From Pedobacter miscanthi (GTDB lineage Bacteria > Bacteroidota > Bacteroidia > Sphingobacteriales > Sphingobacteriaceae), in the NCBI RefSeq assembly GCF_003315595.1, contig NZ_QNQU01000025.1, positions 27,332 through 91,331 on the forward strand: a stretch of 64,000 bases of DNA. Direction: 5' to 3'. This document shows, piece after piece, positions 51,460-59,019 of this stretch; within the stretch, counting starts at the first letter, position 1, and the number at the start of each line of letters is the position of its first letter. Both the position numbers and the translations under genes were made by a program. The notes under the pieces are model-generated. The model made no database searches. It saw nothing but the letters and a program-made list of their open reading frames with translations, and had not been told where the DNA came from.

Positions 51460-52197
51460 ATGAACGCATATCTCGCAGAATTTATCGGCACGGCATTAAT
51501 GATCCTCTTAGGAAATGGAGTAGTCGCCAACGTAGTGCTTAAAGATACAAAAGGCAATAACAGCGGCTGGATTGTAATTACCACCGCCTGGGCCTTAGCC
51601 GTTTTTGTAGGTGTTGTTGTGGCTGGTCCGTACAGTGGCGCACACTTAAACCCTGTTGTTACCCTGGGTTTGGCCATTGGTAAAGGTTTTAGCTGGAGCC
51701 TGGTGCCTTACTATATTCTTGCACAAATAGCCGGCGCCATGACGGGTTCATTTTTGGTATGGGTTATTTATAAAGACCATTTCGATGCCACAGAAGATTC
51801 AGGTTTAAAAGCCGCTCCTTTTGCCACTTCCCCAGCCATCAGGAATAAAATATCTAATCTGGCTTCAGAAATCATTGGCACTTTTGTGTTAATATTTGTG
51901 ATTTTCCATTTTACAGATGCCAGTATGGGTACCAAAGAAACCGTTACACCGATTGGTTTAGGATCGATGGGCGCCATCCCGGTAGCTTTTTTAGTATGGG
52001 TAATTGGTTTAGCTTTAGGTGGAACTACAGGTTATGCCATCAATCCAGCCAGGGATTTAGGTCCGAGGATTGTTCATGCTCTAATCCCTATGAAGGGTAA
52101 AGGTAGCAGCGATTGGTCTTACGCCTGGGTACCTGTTGTTGGTCCGGTTATCGGATCAGTATTGGCCGCTGTGGCTTTTTTATTGATTGGGAAGTAG
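51460..52197 (+). CDS. glpF: Glycerol uptake facilitator (MIP family)
   Basis: Aquaglyceroporin of 245 residues with six helices and two half-helix motifs. The second is the canonical AINPARDLGPR; the first reads SGAHLNPVVTLG, so NPV replaces the usual NPA. The Arg after the second NPA and the following Asp favour glycerol over water selectivity. The N-terminus NAYLAEFIGTALMILLGNG is typical. Third gene of the glp cluster, 75 bases after glpK. Confidence 0.93.
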   Translation: MNAYLAEFIGTALMILLGNGVVANVVLKDTKGNNSGWIVITTAWALAVFVGVVVAGPYSGAHLNPVVTLGLAIGKGFSWSLVPYYILAQIAGAMTGSFLVWVIYKDHFDATEDSGLKAAPFATSPAIRNKISNLASEIIGTFVLIFVIFHFTDASMGTKETVTPIGLGSMGAIPVAFLVWVIGLALGGTTGYAINPARDLGPRIVHALIPMKGKGSSDWSYAWVPVVGPVIGSVLAAVAFLLIGK

Positions 52198-52225
52198 AAT
52201 AACAAACCAAGCAGTTTTTTCAAAT

Positions 52226-52267
52226 CGTCATCTCGACTGAAACGTAGTGGAATGGAGAGATCTATCT
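52226..52267. repeat. Palindromic repeat family A, partial copy 5
   Basis: Left part only: CGTCATCTCGACTGAAACG to GGAGAGATCTATC. The family B element starts 7 bases later, as if inserted at the centre of the older repeat with loss of its right half. Confidence 0.75.
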
Positions 52268-52274
52268 TGCTATC

Positions 52275-52382
52275 GTCCTCGTTTGGAACGAGGATGTATG
52301 AGGTTTGCATTTTTAATGCGATTACAGCATAACAATGGCGATAAAATAGCCATTCTCAGCTATCCTCGTTACAAACGAGGAC
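52275..52382. repeat. Palindromic repeat family B (REPIN-like), copy 2
   Basis: A 108-bp element with ends GTCCTCGTTTGGAACGAGGA and TCCTCGTTACAAACGAGGAC, each a small hairpin and mutually inverted. The interior holds an atggcgataaaatagccat hairpin. Same plan as 15419-15529. Confidence 0.85.
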
Positions 52383-52401
52383 AATACTTTTTTTAGTAAT
52401 C

Positions 52402-52436
52402 AAACCTCGCAGGTTTCAGAAACCTGCGAGGTTTTT
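52402..52436. terminator. Family C palindrome acting as glpF / M16 terminator
   Basis: AAACCTCGCAGGTTT, a CAG loop and AAACCTGCGAGGTTT form a perfect 15-bp stem followed by TTTG. It is placed between the convergent glpF and M16 peptidase genes; a sequence relative of 15551-15582. Confidence 0.75.
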
Positions 52437-52448
52437 GAGTTAGATATG

Positions 52449-53732
52449 CTACTGAAAAGCAGCTCTCCCCACCTGTTCATCACCCAGATACACCCAAATC
52501 GCACCTTTCATGTATTTAGCAAATGCAGCTTTCATATCTTCTAAAGTCACTTTGTTGAAATTAGCAACCATGTCATCAATTATGGTATAACTTCCAAGTA
52601 CCTCAGCTTCTCCTAAATCGCTTACAATTGAACTTGCGCTTTCCTGGTGCCTATAGTAACCATCGCGGTGATCTTTTTTAAGTGCATCAAGGTAACGTTG
52701 ACTATATTGACCTTCTTTAATATTGTTGTAAACCGATATTATCGCTTTAAAAGCTTTTTTAGGCTGCGTAGTGCTCACATACATCGATGTATATGGAATT
52801 TGTTGCATTCTGATGGTTGCACCCGGAGCATAAGATAAACCCTGTTTAGTGCGCAGTTCATAATTCATACTGCCGCTTAAAGCGTTTATGGTTAATACGA
52901 AAGCATAATAATCGGCACTGTTCATAGTAGGTGCATTCATAATACAGCTCATATAATTGGTGGCAATATCACGCTGCTCAACCACCAAATGCTCGCCTGT
53001 AAGTGTTTTGCGGTCGTAAACCGGAGGAGTATAAGGTTTTCCTTTAAGCGTACCAAAAGACGCCCTTATTTTCTTTTCCAGTTCTTCTTTGGTGATGTTG
53101 CCTGCAACCACCAAAAACATCTTATTCTTGTTTAACAATTCGTTATGGTAATAATTACTAACGGTTTCGGGAGTAAAAGCACTTACCGTTTTACTATTAC
53201 CCATCGGATTGATGCTGTAAGGAGAATCCTTAAACATACTTTCCATGCTCATCTGCTCTACCCTTGTTTCAGGGTCAGACTGGCTATGAGAAATGCCGGT
53301 AACTAAACGTTCTTTTGTATTCTGAAATTCTGTTTTGTCAAATGCGGGGTTTACAATTGCATCAGAGAAGAGTTTCCAGCCCTGATCAAGGTATTTTGAA
53401 ATACAATCCATGCTGATTGTACCATAATCGGTTGTAGATGACCCAGCAATTTCAATTCCGTACTCATCTGCCAGTTCCTGATAATCTACAACACTATAAT
53501 TTTTAGTGCCACAAGTAGCAGCAGAAGCTAAAGCCAAATTCTCAATCCCTGCCCTTTCGGCATTGTAATTCATCACACCGCCCCTAAAAAACATACTTAC
53601 ACTAAAAGTTTCTTTCTGGGTAGGTTTGAGAATGACTTTCAAGCCGTTAACGTCAAAAGATATAGCCCGCGTTTGCGCACCCACGAAGTGCGACATTAAA
53701 ATAAGATTGATAAAAAATATAAACTTTTTCAT
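52449..53732 (-). CDS. M16B peptidase-like subunit lacking the zinc motif
   Basis: A 427-residue secreted protein (signal peptide ending VGA) with two M16 domains. The HxxEH zinc motif is replaced in the first (AGIENLALASAATCG has no His pair). The second domain has YELRTKQGLSYAPGATIR, which supplies the Arg-Tyr pair that M16B partner subunits contribute to substrate binding. The paired gene upstream has the zinc motif, so the two probably form one heterodimeric peptidase. The genes are 12 bases apart on the same strand. Substrate unknown. Confidence 0.88.
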   Translation of the reverse strand: MKKFIFFINLILMSHFVGAQTRAISFDVNGLKVILKPTQKETFSVSMFFRGGVMNYNAERAGIENLALASAATCGTKNYSVVDYQELADEYGIEIAGSSTTDYGTISMDCISKYLDQGWKLFSDAIVNPAFDKTEFQNTKERLVTGISHSQSDPETRVEQMSMESMFKDSPYSINPMGNSKTVSAFTPETVSNYYHNELLNKNKMFLVVAGNITKEELEKKIRASFGTLKGKPYTPPVYDRKTLTGEHLVVEQRDIATNYMSCIMNAPTMNSADYYAFVLTINALSGSMNYELRTKQGLSYAPGATIRMQQIPYTSMYVSTTQPKKAFKAIISVYNNIKEGQYSQRYLDALKKDHRDGYYRHQESASSIVSDLGEAEVLGSYTIIDDMVANFNKVTLEDMKAAFAKYMKGAIWVYLGDEQVGRAAFQ

Positions 53733-53744
53733 TGGAGCGTTGCG

Positions 53745-55115
53745 TTATGGGTTGGATTTAAAAAAGGTTTCAGGTTTTACTTCATTCATGCCGGCTTTAT
53801 CCATCATTAAACCTGCACAATAAGGCTTATCTTTGATATACTTGCGTACATAATCGATTAAATCCTTGCGTGTTACCTTGTTTACATTTTCTTCGTAGTG
53901 CGTATAATAATCAATGGATGCCGATGCCCACCAAAATGAAAGCAAATGCGCATAATCAGATGTTACTTCTCTCCTTTGCACCTGCTCTATCGACAATAAA
54001 CGCTTTGCCCTTTCAATCTGCAGGTCAGACAGATAATCTTCATTCGTCCATAAAGAAATCTGTTTAAGCACTTCCTGATAACATTCTTTTATTTTTGCCG
54101 GATTTGGGCTTACCATAAAACTAATCGGTCCGGTATATTTTTGAGTGTAATAATTCACGTCGGCCTGTTGTGCCAGGCCCGAATTAATTAATGCCTGTTT
54201 CATCTTTGATCCATTCTGATTCACAATAAACGAAAAAACATCAGCCGCATAAGTTGCAGGTATATCGTTACGAGTATCAGGTCCATGCCAGCTAAACAGC
54301 ATATATGGAACCGGACTTTTATTGGATTCGACAAAATAATAGTCGTTTTTTGTTAAAGGCTTAAATTCTGGTATCGGCCATTTCGTAAATGGATCAAACG
54401 GCGATCGTTTCCAGCCGCTAAAAATATAATTCACATAATTAAAAGCTTCATCAACTTTTACATCACCCGCTATTACCAGAACTGAATTATTAGGCCAGTA
54501 ATATTTGTTTTTAATGGAATCCATTTTGGATGGTGTGGCGGACAAAATCACCTCGTGACTGCCGATTACGTTTTTACGGGAGTAATTGGCTCCCCACATG
54601 TGACGCGAATTGGCTTCCATCAATGCAAAAATCGGACTCGATTCGTGCCTCGTAAACTCAGCGTTAACCACTTCATTTTCCATCGCCATATCCTCTTTGA
54701 TGAATTTTGGATAACGGATTGAAGAATTCATCAAACTCAATCCTGATTTTAGATTGGCAGCAGGAAGGGTAAAAAAATAGTTTACCACCTCTTCTCGTGT
54801 AGTGGCATTGGAGTTGATATCCAGGTCGTTCATCCTGGTATTTAAACGCTCATAATCAGGATAATCTTTATTGGCCTTAAAAAACAGGTGTTCGTACAGG
54901 TGACTTAAACCATTAAATTCATCTGTTTCGGTAAAAGAGCCATTTCTACAGGCCATTTCGATGGTAACTAAAGGCACGGTACGGTCTACCACCACCAGCA
55001 CTTCCAAACCGTTATCCAGTTTTTTAAAGTGCATGTTTTCACTAAGCTTTTCCTGGGCAAAAGCAGATCCAAAGCATAAAATCAATGCAATGGAGCAAAA
55101 TAATCGCGAGCGCAT
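53745..55115 (-). CDS. M16B zinc peptidase, catalytic subunit
   Basis: A 456-residue exported protein with signal peptide (MRSRLFCSIALILCFGSAFA). The inverted zinc motif is HLYEH in GLSHLYEHLFFKANKDYP, with a downstream Glu in MENEVVNAEF as third ligand. The C-terminal domain lacks the Arg-Tyr pair found in the partner protein (its equivalent region reads KMKQALINSGLAQQADV), which argues for a split active site. ATG 55113-55115 gives a proper signal peptide; the open frame extends 14 codons further but has no support. Probably digests peptides in the periplasm. Confidence 0.9.
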   Translation of the reverse strand: MRSRLFCSIALILCFGSAFAQEKLSENMHFKKLDNGLEVLVVVDRTVPLVTIEMACRNGSFTETDEFNGLSHLYEHLFFKANKDYPDYERLNTRMNDLDINSNATTREEVVNYFFTLPAANLKSGLSLMNSSIRYPKFIKEDMAMENEVVNAEFTRHESSPIFALMEANSRHMWGANYSRKNVIGSHEVILSATPSKMDSIKNKYYWPNNSVLVIAGDVKVDEAFNYVNYIFSGWKRSPFDPFTKWPIPEFKPLTKNDYYFVESNKSPVPYMLFSWHGPDTRNDIPATYAADVFSFIVNQNGSKMKQALINSGLAQQADVNYYTQKYTGPISFMVSPNPAKIKECYQEVLKQISLWTNEDYLSDLQIERAKRLLSIEQVQRREVTSDYAHLLSFWWASASIDYYTHYEENVNKVTRKDLIDYVRKYIKDKPYCAGLMMDKAGMNEVKPETFFKSNP

Positions 55116-55238
55116 AATTAAATAAATTTGAGCAGCAAATAACTTCAAATCTTTCACTTTAACAAATAATATTTTCTTTTAACATAAAATATTTTCAGGC
55201 AGATTTATAGTCTATCAGTTTCGGATATTTAATTATAT

Positions 55239-55943
55239 TTGAAGGGAGAACATTTACCTAACCATTTAAAATTGCAGGAATATTTCTTAGTTGTTGATAC
55301 TGAAACATCTGGTTTACCTAAAAACTGGTCGGCACCTTATTCCAGCGAAAAAAACTGGCCGCATATTATACAGATTGCCTGGATCATCTACGATCAATAC
55401 CATCAGGAAATTAAACGCGAAAATCATTATATTAACAATATTGGGGTTAAAATTGATAAGGCTGCTTTAAAAGTGCACCATATTGATGCTGAATACTTGC
55501 AGACCAATGGCGAAGACAAAGAAAAAGTGATGCTGGCTTTTGCTGATGATATTGAAAAATACCACCCTTTGGTAATCGGACATTTCATCGAACTTGAGTA
55601 TCACATGGTGAATGTAGAACTGCACCGGCTCGACAGGAAAAACATTTTTAAAGATCTCGTTTTTTTCTGCACCATGAAAGCAAGCGCGCCCTATATTACC
55701 AATACCGTAATCAGTTATTTAAAACTCGATAAATTTTATACCGTATTGTTTAGTAAAGTACCTGAAAATGTACACAATGCCTTATCTGACGCTTTAAATA
55801 CAGCTAAAATCTTTTTCCATCTTTTAGAAACTGGTAAAATAAGCTTAACTTCAGCTTATCACCAGGAGCATACTTTTAACAAGGAAAAGAGAAAACCATT
55901 TTCGCTTAAGAAGATTATACAAGGATTTTTTAATGGAAGATAA
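55239..55943 (+). CDS. DEDDh-type 3'-5' exonuclease, DnaQ-like
   Basis: A 234-residue exonuclease domain: motif I YFLVVDTETSG (Asp, Glu) and motif III VHNALSDALNTAKIF (His, Asp five residues apart) are intact. Motif II, normally H-N-x-x-F-D, reads GHFIELEYHM, with Glu where Asp is expected. The start is TTG 55239-55241, since the frame is closed by TAA at 55230-55232 and no ATG occurs before motif I. It overlaps the CBS-DUF294 gene by 11 bases. Such exonucleases of the polymerase III epsilon fold are often next to DUF294 proteins. Substrate unknown. Confidence 0.82.
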   Translation: MKGEHLPNHLKLQEYFLVVDTETSGLPKNWSAPYSSEKNWPHIIQIAWIIYDQYHQEIKRENHYINNIGVKIDKAALKVHHIDAEYLQTNGEDKEKVMLAFADDIEKYHPLVIGHFIELEYHMVNVELHRLDRKNIFKDLVFFCTMKASAPYITNTVISYLKLDKFYTVLFSKVPENVHNALSDALNTAKIFFHLLETGKISLTSAYHQEHTFNKEKRKPFSLKKIIQGFFNGR

Positions 55944-57384
55944 ATTAGCAGATCAAATTTATACCGCCCGTATTGGCGATATCACTTTCAAAAAAATAGT
56001 GAGCTGCAGTCCTGATACACCCATTTTTGAAGCGGCAATTAAAATGGCCGAGTTTAAAACCAGTTGCCTTTTTGTTAAAGATGATAATGATACCTATTCA
56101 GGCTTTGCAACAGACATTACCTTGCGTGATAAAGTAATAGCCAAGCAGCTGGATACGAATTTACCGGTTAGTGCCGTAATGGATACTAACATTGTAACCA
56201 TTTCGCCCAGCGCTTATGTTTACGAAGCGATATTAATGATGTTCAGCAAAAAATCGCGTTATCTTCTGGTGAAAGATAATGGTAATTATGTTGGTTTTTT
56301 AAGCAGGAACAGGTTATTGAGTGAGCAGGCAGAATCGCCGCTGGTTTTTATCCAATCGGTAAAATCCGCTGTAAATACGACCGATTTAAAACACAAATGG
56401 CAAAAAGTTCCGGGCATTGTTGCCCAGTTACTGGCAAGGGGTGTACATGCTAAAATTGTTAACGAGGTGGTGACCACCATTGCCGATACCATTTCTTTTA
56501 AGATTATTGAAGAGGTGATCTCGAAACTGGGACCGCCACCTGTAAAATTTGTATTTATGGTTCTGGGTAGTGAAGGAAGGAAAGAAATGAGCTTAAAAAC
56601 CGATCAGGACAACGCCATTATCTACGAAGATACTTCAGAAGACGACAGGGCTGCTGTACGCTCCTATTTCCTTGATCTGGCTACGCAGGTTTCCGACAAA
56701 TTAAATTTTGCAGGCTTTGTATATTGTGATGGCGATTATATGGCCACCAATCCAAACTGGACACATTCTTTATCGCACTGGAAATACAACTATAAAAACT
56801 GGATAGAAGAGGCCTTGCCCGAAGCTGCCGTTAAATTTGCAGCTTTTTTTGATTGCAGGGCGATTTATGGCGATCTGGACATTATGCAAAGTTTGAGAAG
56901 TTTTGTGGATGAAGAACTCCAAAAGCCCATCGAAAAGTTTTATGTATACCTGGCCAAAAATGCTTTATTATATGAACCTCCCTTAACCTATTTCAGAAAC
57001 ATCAGGACGCAGAAAATCCATAAGAAAGAAGTTTTCGATATTAAAACCGCCATGACCCCCATAGTGGATCTGGTAAGGGTTTATGCTTTACAGAACAGGA
57101 TATTTCAAAAAGAAAATACAGGTGAGCGCCTGAAGGCTTTAAAAGAACTCGGTGTGTTTAGCGAAGCGCAATATAACGAACTGTCACAATCGTATTATTA
57201 CCTGATGGGCTTACGTTTAAAACATCAGGCCTATCTGATTACAAAAGACCAGGCTGCACCGAACAATTTTATCGAAATTAATACTTTAACTAAAATCGAA
57301 AAGGTAACGTTAATTGAGATATTTAAGATTATCCAGAACTTTCAGAGCGGAATCAGGATGAAGTTTACGAATACGCTGGGATAA
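55933..57384 (+). CDS. CBS-DUF294 signal-transduction / nucleotidyltransferase-like protein
   Basis: A 483-residue cytoplasmic protein. A CBS pair at about 15-135 (DTPIFEAAIKMAEFKTSCLF, ISPSAYVYEAILMMFSKKSR) may bind an adenine nucleotide. A DUF294 nucleotidyltransferase-fold domain follows at about 170-330 with GSEGRKEMSLKTDQDNA, the G-S and D-x-D pattern of pol-beta-type transferases, and DUF294_C at about 340-480. In E. coli and Pseudomonas, DUF294 relatives have been tied to acetate and uridylyl-like signalling; the function here is inferred. Translation is coupled to the exonuclease. Confidence 0.88.
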   Translation: MEDKLADQIYTARIGDITFKKIVSCSPDTPIFEAAIKMAEFKTSCLFVKDDNDTYSGFATDITLRDKVIAKQLDTNLPVSAVMDTNIVTISPSAYVYEAILMMFSKKSRYLLVKDNGNYVGFLSRNRLLSEQAESPLVFIQSVKSAVNTTDLKHKWQKVPGIVAQLLARGVHAKIVNEVVTTIADTISFKIIEEVISKLGPPPVKFVFMVLGSEGRKEMSLKTDQDNAIIYEDTSEDDRAAVRSYFLDLATQVSDKLNFAGFVYCDGDYMATNPNWTHSLSHWKYNYKNWIEEALPEAAVKFAAFFDCRAIYGDLDIMQSLRSFVDEELQKPIEKFYVYLAKNALLYEPPLTYFRNIRTQKIHKKEVFDIKTAMTPIVDLVRVYALQNRIFQKENTGERLKALKELGVFSEAQYNELSQSYYYLMGLRLKHQAYLITKDQAAPNNFIEINTLTKIEKVTLIEIFKIIQNFQSGIRMKFTNTLG

Positions 57385-57418
57385 GCGCTTAGCGAATTGC
57401 GTTTGGCGTTTTAAAGAC

Positions 57419-57458
57419 TTACGAGGTCTGACAGGCATAGTGCCGGTAGACCTCGTAA
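57419..57458. repeat. Family C-like palindrome, copy 3
   Basis: TTACGAGGTCT and AGACCTCGTAA are perfect 11-bp arms, with an inner GGCA / TGCC stem. Confidence 0.7.
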
Positions 57459-57576
57459 ATCTCTCAATCAATTCCGTCATGCTGAATTTATTTCAGCATC
57501 TATCATGCTATAAATATGTTTTTAAAAAGACCCTTATCCCGATGTGAAATCGGGACAGGGTGGCGGTCCTTCTTTT

Positions 57577-57607
57577 AAACAAAAAAAGGTCCCGATTTGC
57601 ATCGGAA
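57577..57607 (-). repeat. Duplicate of the rplT terminator, outer copy
   Basis: 31 bp identical to 57714-57744 (AAACAAAAAAAGGTCCCGAT, then TTGCATCGGAA). Read on the minus strand it is the right half of a terminator. A further inverted relative, cccgatgtgaaatcgggac, lies at 57539-57557. Confidence 0.8.
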
Positions 57608-57620
57608 GCTTACCTCTGTA

Positions 57621-57706
57621 CGTCATTTCGAGCCGAGTGCAACGAAGTCGAGAAATCTGCCTCGAGATAGATCTCTCCATTCCACTGCGTTCCAGTCGAG
57701 ATGACG
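57621..57706. repeat. Palindromic repeat family A, copy 6
   Basis: Full-length 86-bp copy, in inverted orientation relative to copy 4: CGTCATTTCGAGCCGAGTGC at left, GTTCCAGTCGAGATGACG at right, inner CGAGAAATCT and AGATCTCTCC. It lies between the two 31-bp direct repeats. Confidence 0.85.
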
Positions 57707-57718
57707 AGTAAATAAAAC

Positions 57719-57752
57719 AAAAAAAGGTCCCGATTTGCATCGGAACCTTTTC
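57719..57752 (-). terminator. Terminator of thrS-infC-rpmI-rplT
   Basis: On the minus strand AAAAGGTTCCGAT, a GCAA loop and ATCGGGACCTTTT make a 13-bp stem with one mismatch, followed by a T-run. It begins about 30 bases after the rplT stop. Confidence 0.88.
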
Positions 57753-57782
57753 TAAATATGATTATCGCCTGGGCGAAAATTT

Positions 57783-58127
57783 CTATTTTACTGCATCAAT
57801 TACAGCTTTGAAAGCTTCTGGGTGATTCATTGCTAAATCAGCCAATACTTTACGGTTTAAACCGATTTCTTTTGAAGCTAGTTTACCGATCAATTGAGAG
57901 TAAGAAATACCGTGTTGACGTGCACCAGCGTTGATACGTTGGATCCACAATCCGCGGAATTCTCTTTTCTTAACTTTACGGTCACGGTATGCATATTGCA
58001 AACCTTTTTCTACTGTGTTTTTAGCAACAGTATAAACCTTACTTCTTGCTCCCCAATAGCCTTTGGCTAGATTAAGGATTTTTTTTCTTCTTCTTCTCGA
58101 AGCTACTGCGTTTACCGAACGTGGCAT
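57783..58127 (-). CDS. rplT: 50S ribosomal protein L20
   Basis: 114 residues, complete: MPRSVNAVASRRRRKKILNL at the start, YWGARSKVYTVAKNTVEKGL, then RKREFR-type core and INAGARQHGISYSQLIGKL. It binds 23S rRNA early in large-subunit assembly. Last gene of the thrS-infC-rpmI-rplT run, 75 bases after rpmI. Confidence 0.98.
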   Translation of the reverse strand: MPRSVNAVASRRRRKKILNLAKGYWGARSKVYTVAKNTVEKGLQYAYRDRKVKKREFRGLWIQRINAGARQHGISYSQLIGKLASKEIGLNRKVLADLAMNHPEAFKAVIDAVK

Positions 58128-58202
58128 GTTGTTGTTGTTTTTTGGTAAGCGGCGCCCAAATTAATGGAACTTTAATGCCTGATACCTGGTGAAATTAATA
58201 AA

Positions 58203-58403
58203 TTACTTTCCGATGCAAAGCATACGTTTAACGTTACCTGAATCTGCGTCAGTTACAATTCCTGCATTTCCAAGAGCACGTTTACGTTTAGTACTCATCT
58301 TTGTTAAGATGTGACTTTTGTATGCTTTGTTTCTTTTGATTTTACCTGTTCCAGTAAGCGAAAAACGCTTTTTAGCACTGGAATTGGTTTTCATTTTTGG
58401 CAT
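58203..58403 (-). CDS. rpmI: 50S ribosomal protein L35
   Basis: 66 residues with MPKMKTNSSAKKRFSLTGTG and KRNKAYKSHILTKMSTKRKR, the standard L35 pattern. A 29-base gap to infC and 75 to rplT fit the conserved operon. Confidence 0.97.
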   Translation of the reverse strand: MPKMKTNSSAKKRFSLTGTGKIKRNKAYKSHILTKMSTKRKRALGNAGIVTDADSGNVKRMLCIGK

Positions 58404-58432
58404 AACCTGTTTTTTAATTTATAAACCTATTT

Positions 58433-59002
58433 TTATTTTTTTGCTACTTTAGGTGCAACTGTAAGGAACATACGTTTACCTTCTAACTTAGGTAACAACT
58501 CTACTTTTCCTACATCTTCCAAAGCCTGGGCAAATTTCAATAATAAAATTTCTCCCTGTTCTTTATATACAATTGCCCTTCCTTTAAAATGCACGTAAGC
58601 CCTAACCTTCTCACCGTTCTCTAAAAAGCTTATCGCATGCTTTAGTTTAAACTGGAAATCGTGATCGTTGGTATTAGGACCAAAACGAATCTCCTTAATT
58701 ACAGTTTGTTTAGCATTGGATTTAATCTCTTTCTGCTTTTTCTTTTGTTCGTAAACAAATTTACTGTAATCAATAATCCTACAAACTGGTGGTACCGCAT
58801 TTGGAGAAATTTCTACCAAATCCAGTTCCAGTTCATCAGCAAGCGCCAAAGCTTTCGCCAAAGGATAAATCCCCGGTTCAACATTATCGCCAGCTAAACG
58901 CACTTCGGGCGATTTTATATACTGATTAATGTTATGCTCTGCTTCTTTTTTCTTAAAAGGCGGACGTGGTCCCCTGTTAAATCCTGGTCTTCCTAATGCC
59001 AA
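58433..59002 (-). CDS. infC: Translation initiation factor IF-3
   Basis: A 189-residue IF-3 with the N-domain (EHNINQYIKSPEVRLAGDN, GIYPLAKALALADELELDLV) linked through a Lys-rich helix KFVYEQKKKQKEIKSNAK to the C-domain (IRFGPNTNDHDFQFKLKHA, VRAYVHFKGRAI). The start is TTG 59000-59002; an in-frame TAA lies a few codons upstream and no ATG precedes the conserved N-domain. IF-3 screens against non-AUG starts, and in enterobacteria a rare AUU start gives autoregulation, so the TTG here may serve the same purpose. It is 17 bases downstream of thrS. Confidence 0.95.
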   Translation of the reverse strand: MALGRPGFNRGPRPPFKKKEAEHNINQYIKSPEVRLAGDNVEPGIYPLAKALALADELELDLVEISPNAVPPVCRIIDYSKFVYEQKKKQKEIKSNAKQTVIKEIRFGPNTNDHDFQFKLKHAISFLENGEKVRAYVHFKGRAIVYKEQGEILLLKFAQALEDVGKVELLPKLEGKRMFLTVAPKVAKK

Positions 59003-59019
59003 ATTTGTACTATTTTAAT

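Larger units (their letters stand above)
57385..57782. other. 398-bp spacer with repeats, no gene
   Basis: Convergent spacer between the CBS-DUF294 gene and rplT. It contains a family C palindrome, two copies of a 31-bp terminator-like sequence and a family A repeat between them. A minus-strand open frame across it repeats the peptide MQIGTFFC twice because of the duplication and is not believed to be a gene. Confidence 0.8.

Noticed and set aside
52449..55115. PqqF-type coenzyme PQQ maturation peptidase
   Set aside because: No other pqq genes are present, and the paired M16B layout with split residues is better explained by a general heterodimeric peptidase.
57534..57740. 68-codon minus-strand open frame with a repeated MQIGTFFC peptide
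   Set aside because: It is the translation of the duplicated terminator and a palindromic repeat, with no independent coding evidence.
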